Assembly: GCA_947306175.1 (NCBI GenBank)
Contig: CAMZFV010000006.1
Span: 35,535 to 99,534 of the forward strand
Direction of reading: 5' to 3'
Length of the DNA stretch: 64,000 bases
From: an uncultured Prevotellaceae bacterium
GTDB taxonomy: Bacteria; Bacteroidota; Bacteroidia; Bacteroidales; Muribaculaceae
The notes beneath the pieces are model-generated. The model had not been told where the DNA came from. It did not search any database and worked only from the letters and a program-made list of their open reading frames with translations. Of the stretch, positions 6,913 to 14,742 are shown piece after piece. Positions within the stretch are counted from its first letter, which is position 1, and each line of letters starts with the position of its first letter. The position numbers and the translations under genes were made by a program.

Positions 6913-9168
6913 ATGAAAAGATTAATCCTCATTTTCACTTTCGCCTGTGTTGCGCTGTTCGTCCTGGGAGATCAATCGGTAACTGGTAGCAGAATCGCAA
7001 AGATGGATACCTATGATTTTTTCCCCGCAGATGACGAGAATGCCGTTGCTATTGTTGATAGTACATCATATAGTCTATCTGGAAAGTATTGCAAAATTGT
7101 ACAAAAAAATGATGGTTATAAACTCATCGGTTTTTTTGGTGATTATGAGATTCCTATTAATATCAATGAAGAAACAGGAGAGATAAAGATTGAGTGTGGC
7201 TCGGAATTAGATAAGCTTAAGAATTATGAAGATAACGAATTTATGAGGCGCCGCCTTATTCCCACCGATGGGTTGGTAACAGATAGCTTACCAGGTATTG
7301 ACACTATAGACCTATGGGTAAATTATCCTACTTCGCGCCCATACACGACGTGGACATTATATGCATATCCTCTGACGTGGTTAGTGGGTGAAAGCGATAA
7401 TTATGATTTTATTCATGGTACAATCAGTGGGGATTCCATATCATTTAGCGAAGGTTTCGGCTTTATGGTAAAAGAAATAGTTTATAAAGAGAATGGGACA
7501 AAGGTTTCATGGGGGCTTTCCTCAATTATGGAGAATGTTACCTTACTTAAACCCAATGGAATTCATTCATGTGTGAAGCATTATATGTGCTCAGCGCAAC
7601 AGCCATCATCATGGGTTGTAAGACCTACTGGCCCTCATGGTGAGTCTACTGGTGGTATTGTGCATCGTCCTATTAATCCCCTTCCTGGCTCGACTAAGCC
7701 AGTTTCCCCACGTCCTCATAACTCAAATCCAACGATTGGGTGTGTTGGTCAAAAGCAAAGTAACACTTCTCACAAGATAAAGATTGATTTGCCCATAAAA
7801 GATGAAAATAGGCGATTATCCAGTTCTTCAAATGAAACTTCAGAGTCATACGAGGTCTATATCGAACAGATAGATAACACAACACTTAGGGTTTTTAATC
7901 TGTTTGGCCAAGATTATAGTTGGAATCAAATATATATTAATGATGATGGTACTGTTTGGTTCCCCGATCAAGTAGTTTGTTATAATCGCATCTTTGCTGT
8001 TAGGGAAATATTGTATAATTATTCTGAGAACACCTCGAACGGTAATACTTCATTGACGCGGGGTAACTATGGTATATATTCTCAAGATCAGATCTTTTTG
8101 GGGGACATATATTTGTGCAACAGCAGTGAAGATAAGAGAGGGTATTTTGGCAATAATCAGATTTTGATAAATGGTTTCACGCTTGATGTGTCGAATCCAG
8201 CATGTACGACTCCTGAGAATTTGATAGTGTCGCCTGCTGTTACTAATGCCTTTGTGGACTGGGAAGACCCCGACGATTATGCATGGAATTTGCGTTATAG
8301 GCCCATAGTGGATACGTCGAACAATCCGATATGCTGTGATTTGAATGGCTCAGTTGACGGAGTTGAAGCAAATGTTGAACAATGGGATATTTATGACGGA
8401 GATGGTGATGGCTTTTCTTGGGTCGTTTGCCAAATTGAGGAAGGCGATATGGTATTCTGTTCTGCTTCCTATGATCCTGATAATTCGTTAGCTCTTTTCC
8501 CTGAGAACTGGTTGATTAGTCCAAAGACAAAACTCCAGGGCGTACTTAGCTTTAATGCTTGGAGCTTCAGCCCATATAATTCTGATGAGCGGATGATGCT
8601 GTATGTTATTTTGGATGATAATAATTGTATCATTCAACTGGCAAATGAGGACATTGTTACCACTGCAACAAAGACTGAATACACCTTTGACTTGAGTGAA
8701 TATGAAGGTCAAATAGGTCATATCGCTTTTTGTCATTATAACTGCTCAAATCAATACATGTTGATGCTTGATGACATTTTCATTGGAGATCCCAATGCCG
8801 AGGTCGTAGAAACGCCGGCTTGGACAGTTTCTGAAGATTTGACTGTTCCTGTATATTTAATTGAGGGGCTGGACCCCGAAACTCAGTATGAAGTACAGGT
8901 GCGGGCTATTTATTATGCTGAAAATGCTGTTTTTACAAGTGTATGGACTGATCCTATCTACTTTATTACATCTATGCTTGGTGATGTAAACAGGGATAAT
9001 GAGGTGAGTGTTATTGACGCAACCATACTGATTGATGCTTTGTTGAGCAACAATTATGACGAATCTGAGTCATTCAGCCCTGACAATGCTGACATCAATG
9101 GTGATGGAATGATTACAGTGGCCGATGTGACCACTTTGATCGACTATCTGTTGAGTGGGACAGAGTAA
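6913..9168 (+). CDS. Secreted multidomain protein: beta region, split FnIII, choice-of-anchor J, dockerin
   Basis: A 751-residue exported protein. The ATG at 6913 is used; an upstream TTG would add two residues. After the signal peptide (MKRLILIFTFACVALFVLG) comes a ~230-residue region shared with the other dockerin proteins here, then a Pro-rich linker (TGGIVHRPINPLPGSTKP). A second conserved module, with motifs DNTTLRVFNLFGQ and DGTVWFP, follows. Residues about 435-650 contain a cleaved-adhesin/choice-of-anchor J domain (WDIYDGDGDGFSW ... NWLISPKTKL ... MLMLDDIFIG) that appears inserted between the two halves of an FnIII domain (ENLIVSPAVTNAFVDWEDP ... LDPETQYEVQVRAIY). The C-terminus is a dockerin with two calcium loops (GDVNRDNEV, ADINGDGMI). 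The role is probably cell-surface or extracellular binding. Confidence 0.8.
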   Translation: MKRLILIFTFACVALFVLGDQSVTGSRIAKMDTYDFFPADDENAVAIVDSTSYSLSGKYCKIVQKNDGYKLIGFFGDYEIPININEETGEIKIECGSELDKLKNYEDNEFMRRRLIPTDGLVTDSLPGIDTIDLWVNYPTSRPYTTWTLYAYPLTWLVGESDNYDFIHGTISGDSISFSEGFGFMVKEIVYKENGTKVSWGLSSIMENVTLLKPNGIHSCVKHYMCSAQQPSSWVVRPTGPHGESTGGIVHRPINPLPGSTKPVSPRPHNSNPTIGCVGQKQSNTSHKIKIDLPIKDENRRLSSSSNETSESYEVYIEQIDNTTLRVFNLFGQDYSWNQIYINDDGTVWFPDQVVCYNRIFAVREILYNYSENTSNGNTSLTRGNYGIYSQDQIFLGDIYLCNSSEDKRGYFGNNQILINGFTLDVSNPACTTPENLIVSPAVTNAFVDWEDPDDYAWNLRYRPIVDTSNNPICCDLNGSVDGVEANVEQWDIYDGDGDGFSWVVCQIEEGDMVFCSASYDPDNSLALFPENWLISPKTKLQGVLSFNAWSFSPYNSDERMMLYVILDDNNCIIQLANEDIVTTATKTEYTFDLSEYEGQIGHIAFCHYNCSNQYMLMLDDIFIGDPNAEVVETPAWTVSEDLTVPVYLIEGLDPETQYEVQVRAIYYAENAVFTSVWTDPIYFITSMLGDVNRDNEVSVIDATILIDALLSNNYDESESFSPDNADINGDGMITVADVTTLIDYLLSGTE

Positions 9169-9192
9169 ACTTTAGAACTTAGACTTTTAGGT

Positions 9193-9224
9193 GCATCCGC
9201 ATTTCTTAGATGGAGTGCGGATGC
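9193..9224 (+). terminator. Hairpin after the dockerin protein gene
   Basis: The arms GCATCCGCA (9193-9201) and TGCGGATGC (9216-9224) pair perfectly over 9 bp. The U-rich tract does not follow at once, so it may be a 3'-end stabiliser rather than a strict intrinsic terminator. Confidence 0.6.
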
Positions 9225-9235
9225 CTTAGTATATC

Positions 9236-9262
9236 TTGTACTTATTGTTTTCTTTTTTTATT
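9236..9262 (+). repeat. TACTTATTGTTTTCTTTTTT element, copy before rlmD
   Basis: The sequence cttgtacttattgttttc followed by a T-run recurs inverted after rlmD (10745-10775) and, with small changes, twice around 30977-31048. The copies flank rlmD in opposite orientations. Confidence 0.45.
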
Positions 9263-9294
9263 TTTGTGGCGTTTCTTAGCTTTTTGTACCTTTG
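9263..9294 (+). promoter_or_regulatory. Promoter of rlmD
   Basis: The -33 box TTTG (9263-9266) and -7 box TACCTTTG (9287-9294) are 20 nt apart. The -7 box ends 8 nt before the ATG at 9303, which implies a very short leader and rules out the longer upstream frame as the start. Confidence 0.75.
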
Positions 9295-9302
9295 TGCCCA
9301 CG

Positions 9303-10709
9303 ATGAGAAAGAAGAAAGATATTCCGGTAATTGAGAATTTTGAGATTACGGGCGTGGCGGCCGAGGGTAAGAGCCTCGGGCGCTGGAACGACTTGGTGGT
9401 GTTTGTGCCGTTTGGCGCACCTGGTGATGTGATTGACCTGAAGATCGACCGCAAGAAGCATAGTTATGCCGAGGGGCATATCCAGCGGCTGGTGAAGCCG
9501 AGTCCGTTGCGCGTGGAGCCGATGTGTGAGCACTTCGGGCTGTGTGGCGGCTGCAAGTGGCAGCACCTGCCCTATGAGTACCAGCTGCAATGCAAGCAGC
9601 AACAGGTGGTGGATGCGATGGAGCGTATCGCCAAAGTGCCTATTCCCGCCATCAACCCCATCTTGGGCTCGGCAGCGACGACGCATTACCGCAACAAGCT
9701 GGAATTCACTTTCTCTAACAAGTGCTGGCTCACGCATGAGCAGCTGGAGAGTGGGGAAGAGTTTCCTGACCGCAATGCGGCGGGCTTCCATATCCCTGGC
9801 GCCTTTGACAAGGTGCTGGACATCAAGCGTTGCTGGTTGCAGGACGACATCAGCAACGAGATGCGCCTGTTCATCCGCAACTATTGTGTGGAGAAGGGTT
9901 ATCCGTTCTATGACATCCGCGGGCAGCAGGGCTTTATCCGCATGACGATGACGCGTACCGCCAGCACGGGTGAGGTGATGGAGGTGATTGTGTTCGGACA
10001 GGACGACCGCGCCGCCATCGAGGACGTGATGAGTGCTGTGCATGAGCGTTTCCCGCAGATCACGTCATTGCTCTATGTCGTCAACCTCAAGGTCAACGAC
10101 TCGTTGGCCGATCAGGAGTTTATCACCTATAGCGGCCGTGACTACATAGAGGAGGAGATGGAAGGCCTGAAATTCCGCGTTGGTCCCAAGTCATTCTACC
10201 AGACCAATTCCCGCCAGGCCTACGAGCTCTACAAGGTGGCGCGCCGCATGGCGGCCCTCACGGGTGATGAACTGGTCTATGACCTCTACACGGGCACAGG
10301 CACCATCGCCAACTTCGTTGCTCGCCAGGCTCGTCAGGTCATCGGCATCGAGTATGTGCCCGAGGCCATTGAGGACGCCAAACTGAATTCCCGTGTCAAT
10401 GGTATCGAGAACACCCTGTTTTATGCGGGCGACATGAAGGATGTGCTGACCGACGACTTTATCGCCGAACATGGTCGCCCCGAGGTCATGATCATCGATC
10501 CGCCCCGCGCCGGTATGCACGAGGACGTGGTGAAGGTCATCCTCAACGCAGAGCCGCAGCGGCTGGTCTATGTGAGCTGCAACCCTGCCACCCAAGCGCG
10601 TGACATCGCCATGCTTGACGAGAAATACCGTGTCATGGAAATCCAGCCCGTTGATATGTTCCCGCACACCCACCACGTGGAGAACGTCACACTGCTGGAA
10701 AAGAAATAA
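9303..10709 (+). CDS. rlmD: 23S rRNA (uracil-C5)-methyltransferase, RlmD/RumA type
   Basis: A 468-residue SAM-dependent methyltransferase of the TrmA/RlmC/RlmD family that makes 5-methyluridine in RNA, by family 23S rRNA. An N-terminal TRAM domain (residues ~5-60) is followed by iron-sulfur ligands in MCEHFGLCGGCKWQ. The C-terminal Rossmann fold carries YDLYTGTGTIANF (SAM binding), IIDPPRAGM and the catalytic cysteine in YVSCNPATQARD. The C-terminal histidine-rich FPHTHHVENV is also typical. Bacteroidetes enzymes of this group are usually labelled RlmD, although the exact target uridine cannot be read from sequence. It has its own promoter. Confidence 0.92.
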   Translation: MRKKKDIPVIENFEITGVAAEGKSLGRWNDLVVFVPFGAPGDVIDLKIDRKKHSYAEGHIQRLVKPSPLRVEPMCEHFGLCGGCKWQHLPYEYQLQCKQQQVVDAMERIAKVPIPAINPILGSAATTHYRNKLEFTFSNKCWLTHEQLESGEEFPDRNAAGFHIPGAFDKVLDIKRCWLQDDISNEMRLFIRNYCVEKGYPFYDIRGQQGFIRMTMTRTASTGEVMEVIVFGQDDRAAIEDVMSAVHERFPQITSLLYVVNLKVNDSLADQEFITYSGRDYIEEEMEGLKFRVGPKSFYQTNSRQAYELYKVARRMAALTGDELVYDLYTGTGTIANFVARQARQVIGIEYVPEAIEDAKLNSRVNGIENTLFYAGDMKDVLTDDFIAEHGRPEVMIIDPPRAGMHEDVVKVILNAEPQRLVYVSCNPATQARDIAMLDEKYRVMEIQPVDMFPHTHHVENVTLLEKK

Positions 10710-10744
10710 CCCCACGTCAAACGAAAACAGCCACCCTCTTGGAA

Positions 10745-10775
10745 TAAAAAAAGGAAAACAATAAGTAATAAATGC
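10745..10775 (-). repeat. TACTTATTGTTTTCCTTTTTT element, copy after rlmD (inverted)
   Basis: This is the reverse complement of the element at 9236-9262, so rlmD is bracketed by inverted copies. No transposase or target duplication is visible nearby. Confidence 0.45.
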
Positions 10776-10883
10776 TATCCATTTGGGTGGTGGTTGTTTG
10801 GAAAACAACGATAACAACTCTAACAAGTTTTGTCACTGGCGTGAGGGTCAATAGTTGTCTTAGATAAATTTTAGGATAAATGA

Positions 10884-10915
10884 ATGAGGGTAGGCCACAT
10901 CGGGCTTACCCTCAT
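10884..10915 (-). terminator. Terminator of the choice-of-anchor repeat gene
   Basis: ATGAGGGTAGGCC and GGGCTTACCCTCAT form a strong stem 30 nt downstream of the minus-strand stop. The flanks are A/T-rich. Confidence 0.65.
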
Positions 10916-10945
10916 TTCACGAATTAGTATCTGAACTCTCGTGTG

Positions 10946-13594
10946 TTATTTGAGCATTAGCTTGGTGGTCTTTTCTCTGATTCTTACGATAAAGACGCCA
11001 TTTGCATTGACTGGAATCTCGTTGCGGCCAGTCTGGAGGTTGACTTCTCTGACATGACCTGCAATGTCGCTAATCAACGCTTTTTGCTCTATTGGAGTCT
11101 CGATGATGATGTTCAAGCCTTCAGCATAAACCTTAGAAGCTATCGCCAACTCATTCACATCGGTAGTGGGACCACCAAATGCTTCCTGTAAACTAACATT
11201 CAAGAACCCATCGTTGCCATCTTCACCTTCGCCCTCCGGCTCAACCAAACTGATTTGCACTGGGGCATTGCCGCCGGGATTATAAAACAGTTTTACAGTC
11301 TTGGATGGTGCAGCTCCACCAGTGATTATGATTTTTCCTGTACAGCTCGGTTGGGTGACATTGGCAGTGCATTTTACGGTTACAGTTTTTCCTGCTGCTG
11401 CCTCTGATGCAGTGATTGTGGTTGGAGTGACAGTGAAACAATCACCTGTTGCATACAACGACAGACTGCCAGTCAAGTATGAACCCTTAACAGTAAAGGT
11501 CTTAGATGAATAGCATACGAATGTTAAGGAACTTGGGTCGGTATCGTAGGAAGGAGTGCCGCTTTTTCCTGTTACTGAAACTGGAGTAGTAATGCCACCG
11601 CCACTAACATAGAATGTATAGCTATAACTGCTTCCTGTACTAGAGGGCTTGAAAGTCACCGTTACTGTACCGCCAGCTGCTGGCAGATCTGTTGGGGTAA
11701 CAGAGAATTCCTCTTCATATTGAGTAACAACAGAGATTCGTTCTCCAACGTTGGTGCCCGTTACAGTAAACGTTTTGGTATAAGCTTTACCCTTTGTACA
11801 AGTTCCAAAATCGTATGACGCAGGCGATATAGCGATATTGGCGCATTTACCTGAAAGTCTTACGGATTTACTCTTGATATCTTGGCCACTGATGGTGATG
11901 GTTCCGCTATGGTCTACATAAGCATTGGGCTTATATGTCACAGTCACTTCTTTGCCTGCTTTTGCTTGGGCAGCTGTAATAGTGGAAGGACTAACCACAA
12001 ATACTGAGCTATTAGATGATGTCAACGTCAAGTCGTGAGTCAAGTTGACCCCAGTGATCTTGAACGTCTGGGTTTTAGTTTCACCCTTGCGTGCAGAGCC
12101 AAAATACAAAGCTGATTTGTTAGTAGTGGCGGCAGCGCATTTTCCAGTTACAGTGATTTTTGCAGAGGTATTGCCACTACTGAGAGTATATTGTTGGCTA
12201 TAATTGCCACCACTGGTAGGTTTGAAGGTTACAGTCACCTTACCGCCACTGGCTGGCAGATCAACCGGGCTAATAGTAAACCCATCTTCTTGTGGCCAAA
12301 TGAGTGAAATACGCTCACTTAAATTGGTGCCCGTCACCGTAAATGTAGCTGTATTGGTACTTCCCTCTTTGACTGTTCCGAAATCGTAAGTCGAGGGGGT
12401 GACATTGATAGTTGGACATTTATCACACTTGCCAGTTACATTAATCTTGGCGGATACTTCACCTGTGCTGAATGTGAATTCTGAGCTAGAATTTCCAGTA
12501 CGTAATGGTTTGTAAATCACCGTCACTGTGCCACCTTCTGCAGGCAATTCGGTCGGGTAGATGAAGTATTCGTGTTCGCCTCCAGAAGTTTCTGTCTGTT
12601 CGGTCAAATAAATAGGTTTACTCAGGTTGGTGCCCGTTAGGGTAAAGTTATGAGATACCTGATTACCCAGATAAACTGTTCCATAATTGTAAGTAGAGGG
12701 GGATACAGTAATGGCTTGGCTGACACATTCGCCCGTCAGTTTGACATTCTTTTTAGCTCCTCCACCTTGGATGGTGAGGGTTGCTTTGTGGACACCTACT
12801 ACGGTAGGATTATATGTGACTGTTACAGGTGCACCATTAGCAGCATCTTCTGCCGTTATTGTTCTAGGATAGACTGAGTAGAATGAGTTATTGGGTTCGG
12901 GTTCCAGAGTCAAGTCTCCAGTCAAATTCGTACCTTTAATGGTAAATGTCTTTTTTGCTGTCTTATTCTTGACCACCATACCGAAATCCCAAGATGATGG
13001 ATCGGATGTGATGGTAGGTGTTACAGCACTACCTGTTAATTTGTAGTTGTGATTACTTATTTCACCATATTTTTCCATTTTTTTGAGGCATAAAATGATG
13101 TCATGTGTGCCACTTGATGTGGGACTGTAAATTACTTTAATTGCCCATGTGAATTCATAATAATAATCAGTTTTCCATTCTCCCAGATAAGGATAGTTGG
13201 GATTGGTGTTATAGGTGTGTTTCTCCACAACGGTATCAACAATGCATTTTGCAATCCACCACATTTTAGTTGAATGAGAATCATTGTAGAATGGATTAAT
13301 AATGAAATTGGGATCATTAGAATAGGTTTTGAATAGAAAAATCTTGTATTGAGAAGTGCCTACCGGTATTTCTCCAAAGTCTATGGTCTCATCTACCCGG
13401 ACTTGGAAATCCGTTGGTCCAGGGGGAGTAAATGGATTAAGTGTGCTGCTGGACGAAGTGGTTTGACTTAGATCATCCTGATTCATGTGGATACTCTTAA
13501 CAGATGAAATGATACTCAATGAGTCCACTGGTGTTGCCCATCCTTGAAGTGTAAGGAGCAGAAGGGCAAACAAAAATACGATTTTCTGTTTCAT
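10946..13594 (-). CDS. Secreted seven-domain choice-of-anchor D (ASH-like) protein with T9SS sorting domain
   Basis: An 882-residue exported protein. Signal peptide MKQKIVFLFALLLLTLQGWA is followed by an acidic, Ser/Thr-rich spacer and then seven immunoglobulin-like repeats of ~95 residues. Each starts like SPSTYDFGTV..G and carries F-T-(V/I)-(T/K)-G-(T/S)-N-L and ends with a VTGKC-like strand; these match the ASPM/SPD-2/hydin (choice-of-anchor D) fold. The last ~70 residues (NIIIETPIEQKALISDIAGH ... GVFIVRIREKTTKLMLK) have the pattern of a type A T9SS C-terminal sorting domain, so export across the outer membrane is likely. The upstream region has the shared GTGTC inverted repeat. Adhesion or matrix function is a guess. 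Confidence 0.8.
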   Translation of the reverse strand: MKQKIVFLFALLLLTLQGWATPVDSLSIISSVKSIHMNQDDLSQTTSSSSTLNPFTPPGPTDFQVRVDETIDFGEIPVGTSQYKIFLFKTYSNDPNFIINPFYNDSHSTKMWWIAKCIVDTVVEKHTYNTNPNYPYLGEWKTDYYYEFTWAIKVIYSPTSSGTHDIILCLKKMEKYGEISNHNYKLTGSAVTPTITSDPSSWDFGMVVKNKTAKKTFTIKGTNLTGDLTLEPEPNNSFYSVYPRTITAEDAANGAPVTVTYNPTVVGVHKATLTIQGGGAKKNVKLTGECVSQAITVSPSTYNYGTVYLGNQVSHNFTLTGTNLSKPIYLTEQTETSGGEHEYFIYPTELPAEGGTVTVIYKPLRTGNSSSEFTFSTGEVSAKINVTGKCDKCPTINVTPSTYDFGTVKEGSTNTATFTVTGTNLSERISLIWPQEDGFTISPVDLPASGGKVTVTFKPTSGGNYSQQYTLSSGNTSAKITVTGKCAAATTNKSALYFGSARKGETKTQTFKITGVNLTHDLTLTSSNSSVFVVSPSTITAAQAKAGKEVTVTYKPNAYVDHSGTITISGQDIKSKSVRLSGKCANIAISPASYDFGTCTKGKAYTKTFTVTGTNVGERISVVTQYEEEFSVTPTDLPAAGGTVTVTFKPSSTGSSYSYTFYVSGGGITTPVSVTGKSGTPSYDTDPSSLTFVCYSSKTFTVKGSYLTGSLSLYATGDCFTVTPTTITASEAAAGKTVTVKCTANVTQPSCTGKIIITGGAAPSKTVKLFYNPGGNAPVQISLVEPEGEGEDGNDGFLNVSLQEAFGGPTTDVNELAIASKVYAEGLNIIIETPIEQKALISDIAGHVREVNLQTGRNEIPVNANGVFIVRIREKTTKLMLK

Positions 13595-13711
13595 AATGTT
13601 TAGGGTTTTAAATGATTAATAATACTTTTTTCTACTAGCACATATTATTTAAGGTGTCTCAAGTGAAGGTTAAATGTCCTAGCAAGACAGCTACATTAAT
13701 ATTTGCTGGTA

Positions 13712-13743
13712 CAAAGTTAGAATGGTGGTGTTGGTGTGTCAAT
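13712..13743 (-). promoter_or_regulatory. Promoter of the choice-of-anchor repeat gene
   Basis: On the minus strand the -7 box is TAACTTTG (13712-13719) and the -33 box is ATTG (13740-13743), spacer 20 nt. The leader is about 110 nt. Confidence 0.6.
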
Positions 13744-13786
13744 ATTTTTTTATCTGTTTTTTTCAAATTGTCAAAATTTTATACAC

Positions 13787-13813
13787 AATAGTGTCAAAAA
13801 ATCATACATTTTA
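13787..13813. promoter_or_regulatory. GTGTC inverted-repeat operator, copy 2
   Basis: On the minus strand the right half ATTTTTTGACACT is identical to the copy at 17315-17341; the left half (AAATGTATG) is degenerate. The centre at 13800 is 57 bp from the -33 box of the choice-of-anchor gene. An adjacent ATTTTATACAC segment (13777-13786) is also found beside the copy at 20765. Confidence 0.55.
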
Positions 13814-13879
13814 ATGAAAATGGGGTGTTTTTTGGGAAAAAGAGAGTGGGGACGCCGCTGGCGACGGATTATGATATGG

Positions 13880-13964
13880 TAATCCCCCGATGAATCAGTT
13901 GCCTTCGCTTTCGCTTGGTCTTCTAATTTATCGGGGGTTATTCAAAGGGCACCTTTCGGGTGTC
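13880..13964 (-). terminator. Inverted repeats after the ABC transporter ATPase gene
   Basis: TAATCCCCCGAT (13880-13891) can pair with ATCGGGGGTTA (13930-13940) with one bulge. A weaker GC-rich hairpin follows at 13948-13964, nearest the minus-strand stop. Together they probably end the ABC transporter transcript, although no clean U-tract is seen. Confidence 0.4.
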
Positions 13965-13988
13965 ATGCTGCGGTAGCTAAGTGTGGAA

Positions 13989-14663
13989 TTATAGGGCAGT
14001 GTGCTCGACGAGGAAACCGTCGAGCATGTTGATGACGCGTTGAGCGTAGGATGCATCACGTTGGGAGTGGGTGACCATGATGATGGTGGTGCCCTCGTCG
14101 TTGAGTTCTGCAAGCATTTCCATCACTTCTTTTCCGTTCCTGCTGTCGAGGTTGCCGGTGGGCTCATCGGCGAGGATAAGCCGCGGATTGCAGACGAGGG
14201 CCCGAGCAATGGCGACGCGTTGCTGCTGACCGCCTGACAACTGGTTGGGGAAGTGCTTGTCACGGTGGGAAATGTTGAGTTTGCGCAGGGCGTCGGTGAC
14301 GCGTTTCTTGCGTTCCTCGGGAGGCACACGCATGTACTTGAGGGGCAACTCGACATTCTCCTCGACAGTGAGCTCGTCAATCAGGTTAAAACTCTGGAAA
14401 ATGAAGCCGATTTTGCCTTTTCTCAGGGCTGTTCGCTGGCTCTCGCTGAGCCTGGCGACTTCCTCGCCGTCAAGCAGATAATTGCCCTCGCTGGGGTTGT
14501 CGAGCAGACCGATGATGTTGAGCAGCGTGGTCTTGCCGCAGCCTGAGGGTCCCATGACGGCTACAAATTCTCCTTCGTTCACTTCGAGGTTGATGCCACC
14601 CAGGGCGACGGTATAGACGTCGCTGTAGTGGAAGATTTTCTTTATGTTGCTGAGATGGATCAT
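13989..14663 (-). CDS. ABC transporter ATP-binding protein (MacB/LolD type)
   Basis: A 224-residue nucleotide-binding subunit. Walker A is GPSGCGKTT, the Q-loop FQSFNL, the signature [15 protein letters not shown], Walker [13 protein letters not shown] and the switch histidine VTHS. The LSGGQQQR...NLDS pattern and size match the MacB/LolD/FtsE group, which work with FtsX-like permeases and act on substrates in the periplasm or outer leaflet rather than pumping through the membrane. It is the second gene of the operon, 79 nt after the large permease gene. No HlyD-type adaptor or TolC-like gene is nearby. Confidence 0.9.
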   Translation of the reverse strand: MIHLSNIKKIFHYSDVYTVALGGINLEVNEGEFVAVMGPSGCGKTTLLNIIGLLDNPSEGNYLLDGEEVARLSESQRTALRKGKIGFIFQSFNLIDELTVEENVELPLKYMRVPPEERKKRVTDALRKLNISHRDKHFPNQLSGGQQQRVAIARALVCNPRLILADEPTGNLDSRNGKEVMEMLAELNDEGTTIIMVTHSQRDASYAQRVINMLDGFLVEHTAL

Positions 14664-14742
14664 ATTCTTTAGTTGTAAGTTTTTAGTTTTTAGTTGTTAG
14701 TACGATTACTATCGCCTTTTGTACCCATACATTCATTAGCCA

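Noticed and set aside
9303..10709. rlmD as cargo of a composite transposon because of its inverted flanking repeats
   Set aside because: The flanks are short, T-rich and terminator-like, no transposase is present, and rlmD is a core gene with normal composition.
10946..13594. Long-period repeats suggesting a DNA-level tandem array
   Set aside because: They encode seven diverged immunoglobulin-like domains of one secreted protein.
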